Of a stretch of DNA of 64,000 nucleotides, positions 9,974 through 20,389 are shown in pieces. The stretch is from Micractinium sp. NFX-FRZ (Eukaryota; Chlorophyta; Trebouxiophyceae; Chlorellales; Chlorellaceae): positions 62,001 to 126,000 of the forward strand of contig JAPTJF010000046.1 of the NCBI GenBank assembly GCA_029339195.1, given 5' to 3'. The notes beneath the pieces are model-generated. The model ran no database searches and was not told the origin of the DNA. It worked only from the letters and a program-made list of their open reading frames with translations. Position 1 is the stretch's first letter. The number at the start of each line of letters is the position of its first letter. The translations under genes were made by a program, and so were the position numbers.

Positions 9974-12197
9974 TCACTCTTGGGACCGGCCCTGCCCCTG
10001 AGCGTGGGCGCCCTCCTCTGCGCCGCCGTTGTTGTTGCCTTGCTTGGCGGCAGTCAGGGCAGCCTCCAAGGCCAGGCGCATGGCGGGCTGCGGGAGAGGG
10101 GGGAGGCGGGGGGGCAGGGGAGGCGGGGTGAAGGGCGGGCAGGCAAGGGCCGGGCAACCCTGGCTGGGAGCGAGCGCTGCAGGCGGGCGGGTGCAGCGAC
10201 CTTGCTGGCATGCTGGCGGCGGCACAACACACACACAGCGGTAAGCAGCCAGGATCATTGTTCGACCAGCCAGGGGGCCCCTAGCCGCCGCCTCTACTAT
10301 TTCACCAAAGCCTCTACTATCACACACAGGCCGGCACTACCATCCGCACGCCGCACCCCACTGCCACCTTCACACGCCAGCCTCAGCCGCCCCGCCTACA
10401 GCTGACCCCTCGGCCCAGCACCCGTCAACTCTGAGCTAATGTTTGAACCCAACAGCCCACTTGGCCGGCTGCCCCCCACCGCCCCCTCCACCCGGGTTCT
10501 AAAACACTCACCAGGCTGAGCTGGCCGCCCTCCACCTGGCCCACCAGCGCCAGCACCGCCTCCAGCAGCATGCGCTGCATCTCGCCGCTGGGCAGCACGC
10601 CGGCGCCGGCATTGTTGGACTCTGCGGCGTTGCCGCCGCCGCCCAGGCCGCCGCCATTGTTGCCGTTGTTGTTGTGGTGGTGGTGAGAGCCGGCGGCGGC
10701 GTTGGGGCCGGCGCCCGGCGGCGCCGCCGCCGCCATCTCGTCGCTGCCAGAGTCGGAGCTGCTGCGGCCGCCGCCGCCGCCGCCGGAGGATGAGCCCTGC
10801 TGCATCATGGCCATGTTCATGTGCATGTTCATGAGGCCGCTGGCGGCGCTGGCGTTGGAGCCGCTGCGCGCGACGTCCATGGAGGAGCGGCGGGAGGAGT
10901 CCATGGACCCGGCGCTGCCGTGGTGGTGGTGGGGGCCTCCGCCGGCACCCATCCAGTCCAGCGAGCGCCGCTGCTGCTGCTGCTGCTGCTGCATCTGCAG
11001 CGGCAGCGCGGCCAGCGCGTCGGCCGCCAGGCCCGCGGTGTAGCACTGCAGCGCGCCCTGGCTGCCGGCGCCGCGGGCAGAGTGCACGCGGCGCAGCGCC
11101 GCGCCGCCGGGGCCCGCAGGCGGCAGCGCCGGCGCCAGAGGAGAGCTGGGGCCGCCAGCCTGGCGTCCGTTGATGGCAGAGATGCGGGAGGAGCGCTGCT
11201 CGGCCGTCTCGGCGGCGCGCACCGTCAGCTGCTGCCAGCCGCCCTCGGGCACGACGCCGTTGAGCGCGGCAATGGCGGCCGCGGCCTGCACGTGGCTGCG
11301 CATGCGCACCACTGCAGACCCGCCGCTTAGGCGCACCTCGGCGGCGTACCTGCGGGGGTGGGAGAGAGGGGAGGTAGGGGTGAGATGCATAGTAGTGGTG
11401 CTGAGGCACGGCGGCATGGGGACCAGTGCGTCGCGCTGTGCAAGCGCCGCCGCTGAGCATCAGTATGCCCGGCCTCCATTGCGCCAGGTCGTTGCGAGCT
11501 GCTGCCCTCCAAGCGCGCGGGCAGGCCAGGATGGCGACATGAAGCAGAGGGGTGGCCATCAGCGCGGCGCATACATGCACCCCTTGCGACCCCACATGCA
11601 TGCATGCAACTTGTGCCCCCAAACCAAGTGGCGGCCCCCGGTCCGCTGCCCCAAGGTGCGCTCAGGCTGCGGTCGGCCCCCCATACTCACAGCTTCACAT
11701 CCAGGACATCACCAAAGGGGGAGAACAGCCCCGCCACCGCCACTGGGTGCTGCAGGCTCTGAGGAAGGCCCTGCAGAGAAGCGGAAGGCGGGCGGCGCGG
11801 CGTGAAGCGGGCCGGAGCCAAGCAAAAACCCTGCCGGCGGTCCCGCAAACACAAAGCCCTGGCGGCGGCCCAAGAGCGCTTGGGAGGCGCCGTAGCGCCT
11901 GCTTTACCCCACAAGGTCTCCACAAGCCCTCCCGCAGTCCACACTTGCCTGGCAATAAATCTTTGCCGCCGCGCTGTGAGCCGGGTGCTCCAGTTGGCTC
12001 CCCCCGGAAGGGCTGCTGCCCGTCCAAGCAGCTGTGGGGCTGCCAGAGTCTGCTGGAGGGCCAGCAAGGTGCTGTGGGCCCCCTGGCGTCCAGTTGTTCA
12101 TGCCCTGCTGCTCCCACAGGCCCAACAGCTGTGCCGTGCTGGGGGTTTGGTCCATGGCTGCCTGAGGGCCAGCAGAAGCTGGGAGCGGGGCCCACAT
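9974..12197 (-). CDS. single-RRM RNA-binding protein with low-complexity tail
   Basis: Minus-strand exons in order: 12197-11949, 11770-11691, 11349-10512, 10087-9974; phases agree; about 426 aa from the chosen ATG. The RRM is assembled across three exons: RNP2-like KIYCQGLP, then VAGLFSPFGDVLDVKL, then RLSGGSAVVRM (RNP1 position), AIAALNGVVPEGG and QQLTVRAA. The order and spacing are those of ELAV/Bruno-type RRMs. The rest is Gln, His, Ser, Gly and Asn low complexity with a short helical end (MRLALEAALTAAKQG). The first intron uses a GC donor (CAG|gcaagt). The start is uncertain: an acceptor at about 12241 suggests an upstream exon, but no RRM-like exon was found there. Likely role: mRNA binding (family inference). 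Confidence 0.68.
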
Positions 12198-12858
12198 CAC
12201 CGATGGGGGCACGAGGTAGCTCCCTGAGGATACGCTGCACCTGTGTATTTGTGAGGGTGTAGCTATGGAAGCACGCGGCAAGATGAGCGAGAAACAGCGG
12301 AATGACCGTGGGGGTCGGAGAGATTCTGCTCGCTCCTGTTTTGGGGGTGCCCTGCTGGCGGGCGGCTTGAAAGAGCAGCTGCCGAGTTATGAGTCTTGGC
12401 AAGCAGCACACTCCTTGGGACGGCTTTGTGTGAATTCTTGTTAGTGAAAGCAATCACTGCCTCCCTCATAAATGGGGGGTGGGAAGAAGCAAGGGGTGAA
12501 AGGCAGGGAGTGCGGCGGCTGGGAATCACCCCGCCTCCCGTATTGCACCCTCCCAGACTGCTACCACAGAATCGCGCACACAATCATGCATGCACAGCAT
12601 GCTGCAAACACATCTCCGCTGCCCAGGCACGGAGCTTTACACCTGCTGTGCAGCTGAAGGCGCGCGCCACGTGGGCAGGAGTAAACCCTTGGGGAACTGG
12701 CAGGCGGCAGCCCGTCACGCTATGCCATGCTGTGCGTTGCACGCAAGCATGCTGGCACACCCACGGCGAGGCACAGGGAGGGCGCTGAAGCAAGGCCACC
12801 TGCCCCCCCACACATTTCCCTGCTCCATTCATCCAACGTCCCTCCCCAGCACCATTCT

Positions 12859-12904
12859 CCCCCCCCCCCCCCCCCCCCCTTCCCCCCCCCCCCCCCCCCC
12901 CCCC
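12859..12904. repeat. poly-C tract
   Basis: About 46 bases of C with two T at 12880-12881. Length is likely unstable and error-prone in sequencing. Confidence 0.95.
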
Positions 12905-13219
12905 AAGCATGCATGCATGCCTCTCACCTCTCTTGCGGCCTGACTGCCGACCTGAACGCTCCCTGAAAGGATCTCTTCTAAATCAGAGAACACCGCTGAT
13001 GCTCTGCCGCTCCTCCGCCCCAGCCTGTACTTGAGCCTTGCGCCGGCGCCAGGCACGCGTCCCCCTGTCCACCTTCCTCTGCCCCACATCTTTGCCCCGT
13101 TGATTCGTCCGCTGTTACTCCCTCAAATCTCCCTGGACGTCCCGTGAAACCAATCTCAAAGGCAGCTGTACACCAACCATGCCTGCATGACACCCAGAAG
13201 CGCTTGCAGTTCGAATACC

Positions 13220-13224
13220 TTACA
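13220..13224 (-). promoter_or_regulatory. poly(A) signal TGTAA (minus strand)
   Basis: ttaca on the + strand gives TGTAA on the minus strand, 52 bases after the VWA gene stop codon. Confidence 0.6.
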
Positions 13225-13275
13225 CAGGCGGCACCGCCCACGCTCGCAAGCACGACACCACGAGTGCGCAACCGC

Positions 13276-16200
13276 TCACGGCAGGCCGCCGCCGCCCTGC
13301 CCCGGCGCCACCACGCTCCAGCTCTTGAACTGGTGCAGGTGGGTGCACAGCGCCTCCATGGGCGGCGTGATGGTGCGCCCCACCAGCAGGCCGTGCACCT
13401 CCAGGCCCAGCGTCTCCCGGGCGGCGGCCAGGCGCTCCAGGATTGCTTCCGAGGGCTGCGGGATTTCGCCGTCAGTCACCATCAGGATGTCGGCCTGCCA
13501 CAGAGGGAGGCAGGGGAGGCACGGGGAGGGGGGAGGACGCAGAGGGAGGCAGGGGGCAGTTTGTGAAAGGGTGTGCGGGGTTCGGGGCTTAAAACGTGTT
13601 GGCCTGGGCAGGGGGCGCATGGTGGGGCAGCGGAGGGGAGGGGGAGGCAGGGGCCAGCGGGGGAGCCAACCGGATCAGGGTGCAAGGCAAAAGCCACGGC
13701 GCAGCGCGCAAAGGCGCAGCCAGGGCTTCCCCTCAAGGGCAGCGGCGCCATGGGTGCTGTGCGTGCTGTGCCCCCTACACTCCCTATCGACCCGCACCCT
13801 CCGTCCCCGGCGAAGGCTGTCCACCCAAGTGCTGGGCATGCTGTGCCCCCCTCACCAGGGCCCACTCCTCGCGCCCCACACGCTCCAGGCTCAGCGCCAG
13901 CGGTGCGTCCACATCTGCGCTGGCAGGAGGGGTTGCCACAGGATGCCTGGAACCACTAACCAAAGAACGCACCCAGCAGGGCGGGCAGGGCAGGGCAGGG
14001 CATCACATTGCAGGCCGGCTGGGCAGGGCAGGCAAATGGGGCCCGGCCTCGAAGGCGGCGCAGCAGGCACTACACTTCTGACCCAACACCCCCCTGCACC
14101 CGCCCGCCCGCCCGCCTGCCCGCGTGCAGCTGCCCGCATGTGCACACCCGACTGTCTGCCCGCCCGCCCGCCCGCCTGCCCGCCACCCACCTGTGCCGCC
14201 GCCAAAGCCCTGTGTGAGGAAGAGGAGCAGGTTTTTGAAGGAGGCGGGGTCGGTGCCCAGCTCCAGCTCCATCACTTCGCCCGGCCCGCTGCAGGGTGGG
14301 AGGACAGGGGCAGGGAGGGGAGGGGGCAGGGGCAGGGGCTGGGGGCATTGAGTTAGTTACAAGGCAGCGCAGATGCGACAGAGTGAACAGGGCACACAGC
14401 GGCCCATATGCGCTCCAAGGTGCCATAAGTGGACATGCAGCTCAGTCCCCCCGCGAGCAGAGCGCCTGCCCTGCTTGAAAGCGGCGGCCAGCAGCAGCCG
14501 CGCCCGGCGTGCCCCACCTGAATGCGTAGAGGTAGCAGGGGCGCTGCTGGCGGTGCGCGCCGCGCATGCACTCGAGCGCCACCGCCTTGGCCACCACCTC
14601 GCGGGCGCCATACATGGAGCCTGCACGGGGAAACGGTGGGTGGTAAGGAGGTGTAGGGTGGGTGGGAGGGGGCAGTGTCCAGGAGGGTAAAGGCAGGGCA
14701 GCTGCGCTCTCGTGCGCATGAGCCTTGGGACTGGTGCTTCGGTGGCGGCTTTGGCGCACGCCACTGGCACCGTGAGTTGCCTGGAGGGGAGCGGGGAGGT
14801 CGTGGGGAGGGTGAGGACAGGGCGGCAGCGCTTCCGCTTCCAAGCACGAGAGGCGCGTAAATGCCTTGGTCAATGCCTTGGCCAGCACAGCTTGTGCAGC
14901 ACATGTGCGGGAGTTGGCAGAGGGGAGGGCATGGGCGACCGTGTGTGTTATGTGTGTTGAGTGGGCGAAGACAGGGCAGCAGCGCTCTGATTCTTAGTGG
15001 GATCCTCCCCACTGGGGGCCCAGGTACGCCTGCTGCCCCGCCCACGCTGCAGCACCATCACAGCAGCGCACCCAAGGGAGGTCACCCCACGCACCCGATG
15101 TGTCCAGGCAGACAATGATGGGCCCCAGCTCCGCCGCGGGGCGCACCTCCATGTGCCCCGTCAGCCTGGCCGGCTCGTCCTCCACCCACCCCTCGCGCTC
15201 GTAGCTCATCAGCATGCGCTCGGCCCTGCAGTACAGCCGGGAGGGGAAGGGGCACGAGGGGCAGCCTTGTCTGGAGGTGCGCAGGTCGCCCTTGAGCCAC
15301 TCCTCTTGCTTGATGCTTCATCAGGCACGCGCAGAGTCCTAGAGTGGATGGTTCAAATCAGGACCACGGCGCACAGAGCAAGCGGGCACATTGGCATGGG
15401 TGAAATCGTGAGCAGCAGTGTGTGAAGGTGGTGTGTGTGGGATCCCACAGCTGCCGGGCACCTGCCCCACTTGCCTGCGGGCCTGGAACAGCATGCGCGC
15501 CCCGCGCGACCCCTCCCGCGTCACCACTCGCTCCGCCCCCTCGCCGCTGCTCTCGCCGCCCTCCTCGCCGTCAGAGGGCGCGGCATCGGCGTAGCGCGGC
15601 CACCCCGCCGCCAGCAGGTGCGCCTCAAACGGCAGCATGCGGCTGAGGTCGCCTGCAAGGAAGGGGGGAGGCGCAGGGAGGGGGCATGAGTGGGAATAAC
15701 AACATGGTGGGAAGCATGGCGCAGGGACGGGGCCTCTCGGGTGGGAGCGACAACAGGGCTCGGAGAAAGGCGAGCAGTGCTACGCTGGCGCAGCTGCCAG
15801 CCCTGCACCCAGCACGCCTGCCAGACCCAACGCGGCACAGCCTGAGGGCGGCCTTCCGTGAGCACTCCCACACACTCACACACGCACACAAAGCGCACGG
15901 CGACCGTGGGGGAGGGAAACACACACACCTGAGCGTGTGAGGCCGCGCGTCTCCTCAGGCTGCAGTGGCGAGCGGATGACGCCAGGCGGGTACTTGCTGC
16001 TGTAGATCTGCAGGCAAGGCAGGGAGGAGGGATCACAACTTGGGGGAGGATTAAGAGCAGGTGAAACTAGCGGCGGAAGGCAGGAGCACCTGTTGTTGTG
16101 CGCCTGCAAAAAAGGCAGATCGGCTCGAGGTGTAGCGGCAGGGGCAGGGTTTGTAAAAGGCAGGCAGGAGCGGGGGGGGGGCGAGGGCAGAATGTTCTCG

Positions 16201-19200
16201 AACACGAGTTCAGGCACTGGCTGTGGTGAGGGTCCTTAGTTTGCATATTACACAAACAGCTGGTGTGTTCTCTTGACGCCGGCGAGAGTGTGGGGTGGGC
16301 CGCACAAAACACAGGCACAAATCCATGCCCGCGCCCCCGAACGCGCCCACCTCAACCCACCTGCTCCGGCGCCTTTTTGAGCGGCCCCTTGCCGCCGCCC
16401 CGGCCCAGCTGGCGCACCAGCTCACGTAGCTCCCTCAAGTCCTCCAGCTTCTTCCTCAGCGACGCCACCTCACGCCAGCCTGGCAAGCGCAGGGAGGTGG
16501 GGGGGCACAGGACGTTGGGTGGGTTGCCTGCTTGCGCAGCGGTGCCCCCTCATGCCAGCCTTGCAAGACGGCGCCCAAAACATCCCGGCCGCTCGCACCT
16601 GTTTGGTGCCACACGCTGGTGCTGCTGTCAAATCCCTCGGGCCCCTCCAGCAGGCCGTCGATGTCGTCAAACGCCTGGAGGGGAGGCCGAGGCAAAGCGT
16701 TCCAAGGGCTCGCTTGGGCATGGGCAAGGCGCAGCAGGCGAGCAGGAAAGCTCGAAGGCAAGGGTGCACCGGAGGCAGGCAATTGATGGCGAGCGGGGCG
16801 GTGCCGGTGTCAATGCCAGTAGCCTGGGGCTGAGCCGCGGTGAGGTTGCAGGTGTTAAACGCCCGCTTGCCTGGTCCGCCATGTCCAGGGTTCCCCTTCA
16901 CCGTCCATCCCACCCAAAATGGCTTGTCAGCAAGCATAGTAAAAACTACTGTCTAATAAAAACTACTGTCAGCAAGCACATTTAAATTTTTGTATGGTTA
17001 AAAACCATGCAGTAGTTACAGTTTGAGTAGGAGACCCCACCGCCTGCTCACCTGCTCGGCGATATCCAGGTTCTCCATCACCGGCTCCCACTGCTGCTTG
17101 AACCCCTCCAGCAGCTCCTGGACCATCTGCAGCCCCGGATCAAAACGGATGAATCGTGCTGTTTTAAAAATGTGTGAGTGAATGGGAGTGGTGCTCTCGC
17201 TGCTGCTTGACACCTCCTCCCCGCAAGGGTCTTGCCACGCACCTCCCCCGGTTCCCCGCTGCCGCTGCCCAGCCCGCACTGCCCCGGGGCGCACCCTCCG
17301 CCCCTGCTCCACGCTCCCCTCCATGTCCCGCCCCGCCCCGCCCCGCCCCCCGCGCCCTGGCGCCCCGCCGCACCTCCTCCGTCCGGCTGTTGCCCTGCTG
17401 GTCCTTGGGGTCCTTCTGCTCGTCCCCAGGCGCCCCCTCGCTGTTCTCGAGGTCCACGTCATAGTCCTGGGGCGGGGCAGGCGGGGGTGGGGCCAAAACA
17501 GTGAGTTGTGAGCTGTACAGCACAGCTGGCAGCCTGCTGGCCCTGGCTGTTCTCCATCAAAGGCCCACATCATAGTCCTGGGCACGGGAGAGAGGTCAGG
17601 AGGCAAGGGGGTGGGTGGGAAGCGGGCGGGCGTGACGGCCGGGAGGCGGTCAGGAGGTGGCGAGAGAGGCAGCAAGAGAGGCGGTGAGAGGGTCCGACGG
17701 CTGCAGCAGCATGCCGGGGCAGGCGGCAGGAGGGAGGCAGGCAGAGCAAGTGTTGGTGATTCGGGACAATGAGGGCTGCCCAGTGCACCCCCCTGCTCAC
17801 CCCCCTCGCCGCTCATCTTCTTCCCAGCCCCAGCACCACCCCCGCCCCCGCCCGCCTCGTATGCCCCCCTGCTGACCCATCCAACAAGCAGCCCCAGCCT
17901 TGTTGCCCGACCCGCCACGCCCCTGCCGCACCTGCTGCCCCTCTTTGCCCTTCCCGTCCGCCTTCTGCTCGCTGCTGCTCTGCGTGTCTGCGTCCTCTGG
18001 CGACTCCTCCTGCTCGCCGCCGCCCTCGCCCTGCCCCTCCGACTCGCTGTCCTGCTGCTGCTGCTGCTGCTGTGGGTCCGACCCCGCCTGCGACTGCTGC
18101 TGCGACTGCTGCTGCTGCTGCTGCTTCTGCTTTGCGTCCTGCTCCAACTGAAGCTTTTCCTCAAACTCCTGCACAGCGCGCGGGCAGGGGAGGGACGGCA
18201 GGAGCAGTGCTTGTTCACGCATTCCAGCCAGGCTGGCAAGCCACCATGCCAGGGTCATTCCATCCAAGCCCCACCCTGCCTCCTCGCCGCCACCGTGACA
18301 AGCTGCAGAAATTGGCCGAGCGGCAGCAGCAGCAGGCCGCCGCACGGCACAGCTTCCTTTGATTTTCAACGCAGCCCAGCCCCTACCCCCCCTCACCGCC
18401 ACAAGCTGCAGGAACTGGTTGAGCAGCGGGGGCAGCAGCTTGGGGTGGCGCCGCGTGAAGCGGGCCATCTCGAGGCCCTTCAGGACGTCGAGGAACTTGG
18501 AGCGGAAGGGCTCTTGGGGCCACTCCAGGGAGGAGGCCTTGGGCAGCACGCCCCTGGGTGGCAGGCAGGCGAGGAGGGAGGCGGGCAGGCAGGCGGGCAG
18601 GCGGTGGGCTGGGTGAGGGGGGTGGTCAGGCGAAGGAGCAAAGTTTTTTGGGGAAGGGCCGGCTGGGAAGGTGGGTGCGGCGAGCGGAAGGGCTTTCAGA
18701 GCCAGTGCAGGCTGGCATGGCCGCCGTGGGCAGCACAGCACAGCACAGCACAGCACAGCACGCCCCTGCCAGGCAGGACATCCGTCGGGCAAGCAAGGGC
18801 AGCACGCTTATGCAAGGCAGGAGGGCAGGCGGGCAAGCAAGGGCAGGAGGGTGGGCAGGCAGGGCAGGCGGGCAAACGTACAGACACCACCAGCCACCCA
18901 GCCAGCCTGGCAGGCTGCGCTGCTCACTCACTTGCGCAGGCTGGTGTTCCACTGAGAGAGGGCCACCAGGCGTGTTTTGAGGTCCACCTGAACACGATTC
19001 AAAGGCAGAAGAGGCAGGCGCATCTCGGGCCAGGCAAGAGGAAGGAGATGGGGAAGCGCAAGGCGACGGTCCTCATGCCCGTGCAGCATGCAACACATCA
19101 GAGGGGTCAAAGGTCCGATACTCAATGGTGCTGTTGTGTGGCAAAACCCATGTACAACACCCCGTTTCCATGCAACACATCAAGCCCCACCATGTCACGC

Positions 19201-19850
19201 GTGCCAGGCAGCTCCATCAGCGACTGCAGCAGCGCCTCGTTCAGACCCAGCTGCTTGGCCATGGCGGCGTCGGGAATGCTGCGACGGGGAGGGATGAGGG
19301 GCGCAGCAGAGATGGGGCGGCAGGAGAAGGGCGGCGGGCAGGGGAGCTGCGGATGTTACTGGGGGGCAGCAGGGCTGACAGCAAGAGCAGCGTAGTGTTG
19401 GGTGGGCCAGCAGGCGGAGCAGCAGATGCCAGAATGGTTGACAAGCCGCCAGCAAAGTTGGCACGCCGCCAGAAGACGATCAACAATCGATATCAGCAGG
19501 TACCGCCAAGCAGCCTGGAGCAGCTCAAGCAGAAGCAAGCAGATTGCACGCAGCCCCCGCCTCCACGTCTGGGCTCACCCAAACGCATCCCACTGGCCGA
19601 CAGGCGGCGGCGCCGCAGCCGGGCTGCTGCCGTTCCCCTCTGCTGGCACAACTGCATTGCCCCCGTCTCCTGCCGATGCCGAGGTTGCCAGGCAGGGCTG
19701 CGGCCTGCGCCACAGTGCGTGCCCCCGCCGCCAGTGCTGCCGCTCGGCGGCGCCGAAGTGCCGCCGCCGCTGCCGCTGTGTCTGGTCGCCTGCCGGGTGC
19801 TGCCGGACAGCTGGCACCAGGGGAGCGGCGTGCGCCATACCGACGCTCAT
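13276..19850 (-). CDS. ViaA/CoxE-like von Willebrand factor A domain protein
   Basis: Sixteen minus-strand exons: 19850-19579, 19278-19191, 18987-18932, 18553-18397, 18168-17932, 17466-17374, 17158-17052, 16674-16599, 16479-16361, 16007-15929, 15652-15475, 15225-15095, 14620-14518, 14288-14191, 13914-13856, 13494-13276; about 690 aa. Order: Arg-rich N-terminus (possible organelle presequence), a helical region (LPKASSLEWPQEPFRSKFLD, MARFTRRHPKLL), a Gln/Glu/Asp-rich insert, then ELVRQLGRGGG, and the VWA domain with MIDAS CLDTSGSMYGAREVV, FLTQGFGGGTDVDAP and ILMVTDGEIPQPS. These are hallmarks of ViaA/CoxE-type VWA proteins, which in bacteria partner MoxR/RavA AAA ATPases. All junctions keep phase except exon 6 to 7, which is one base off as read, so a small exon or another border is missing there. 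One intron has a GC donor (exon 11, CAG|gcaagt). Confidence 0.85.
16925..17008. repeat. AT-rich foldback repeat in a VWA intron
   Basis: tgtcagcaagca occurs at 16925 and 16968, and aaaaactactgtc twice between them. Downstream is a hairpin atggtt-aaa-aaccat (16994-17008), and gcagtagttac opposes the earlier actactg. The patch is strongly AT-rich inside a GC-rich intron, which suggests a small inserted element. Confidence 0.6.
17546..17582 (-). repeat. diverged copy of VWA exon 6 head and acceptor
   Basis: Matches 17440-17472 (acceptor cag plus GACTATGA.GTGG...) with a few substitutions and a short insertion, about 108 bp away in the intron upstream of exon 6. Its reading frame meets TGA after GACTATGATGTGGGCCTT, so it is not a usable exon in that frame. 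Confidence 0.7.
18287..18338 (-). repeat. diverged copy of VWA exon 4 end
   Basis: Plus-strand gacaagctgcagaaattgg resembles ccacaagctgcaggaactgg at the end of exon 4 (18397 onward), about 102 bp away inside the following intron. The donor GTGAG is lost in the copy. Confidence 0.6.
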
Positions 19851-20389
19851 TCACCAGCCTGTAAGCCAGCAGAGCCAGAACTCGAGGCCACCCACAAGCC
19901 CTGTGCTGCTTGCGGGCTCAATCGATGACGCTGTCCTGTCCGAAAGCGATCCCGAATCGTAGCAGACGCCTGGCTTGTGTCTCAGGCGTCCGAAACTGCC
20001 TCAAAAATACATGGCGCCACGCTGGCAAAGAACATCAGCACCGCAGAACATCATCGGAAGGAACAGAACGCTTGTATTCCAACGCCGCCAGTTGCTACTA
20101 CAGGTCTGGTTACGAGCCAGTGAAGGTGCACAACCACAGTGGTGGCTATAAGATGCCGTGCACCTTCACAGCCGCCCCTGCTGGGCTGTTGCTGCCTCAG
20201 GCAGACGTGTGTGGAGGCGACGGCGTTTTCCGCAAATCCGATGGCGCCGCAGGTGCGGAACGCAACACCGTCGCGGCCGCCGCCGCCGCCGGCGCCACTG
20301 CTGCCGATGCCTGCTGCTGCTGCCTGCCCTAGCCTCCAAACCTGCGGTCTCTCTACACTGCACCGTCTCTGAAATCTTAAACCATTGAC
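19851..20389. promoter_or_regulatory. divergent promoter region between VWA and OTU genes
   Basis: 539 bp separate the ATG of the minus-strand VWA gene (19850) from the ATG of the plus-strand OTU gene (20390). No exon is seen, so both promoters and 5' UTRs probably share this interval. No TATA box was recognised. Confidence 0.5.

Larger units (their letters stand above)
12198..13275. other. 5' region of the RRM gene and spacer to the VWA gene 3' end
   Basis: No recognisable exon. A poly-C tract with one TT interruption runs 12859-12904. The stretch probably contains the RRM gene promoter and 5' UTR exon, and the 3' UTR of the VWA gene. Confidence 0.4.

Noticed and set aside
19085..19193. Repeated atgcaacacatca near the donor of VWA exon 2.
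   Set aside because: Thirteen identical bases lying wholly in the intron; no exonic part is copied, so it does not fit the exon-edge pattern.
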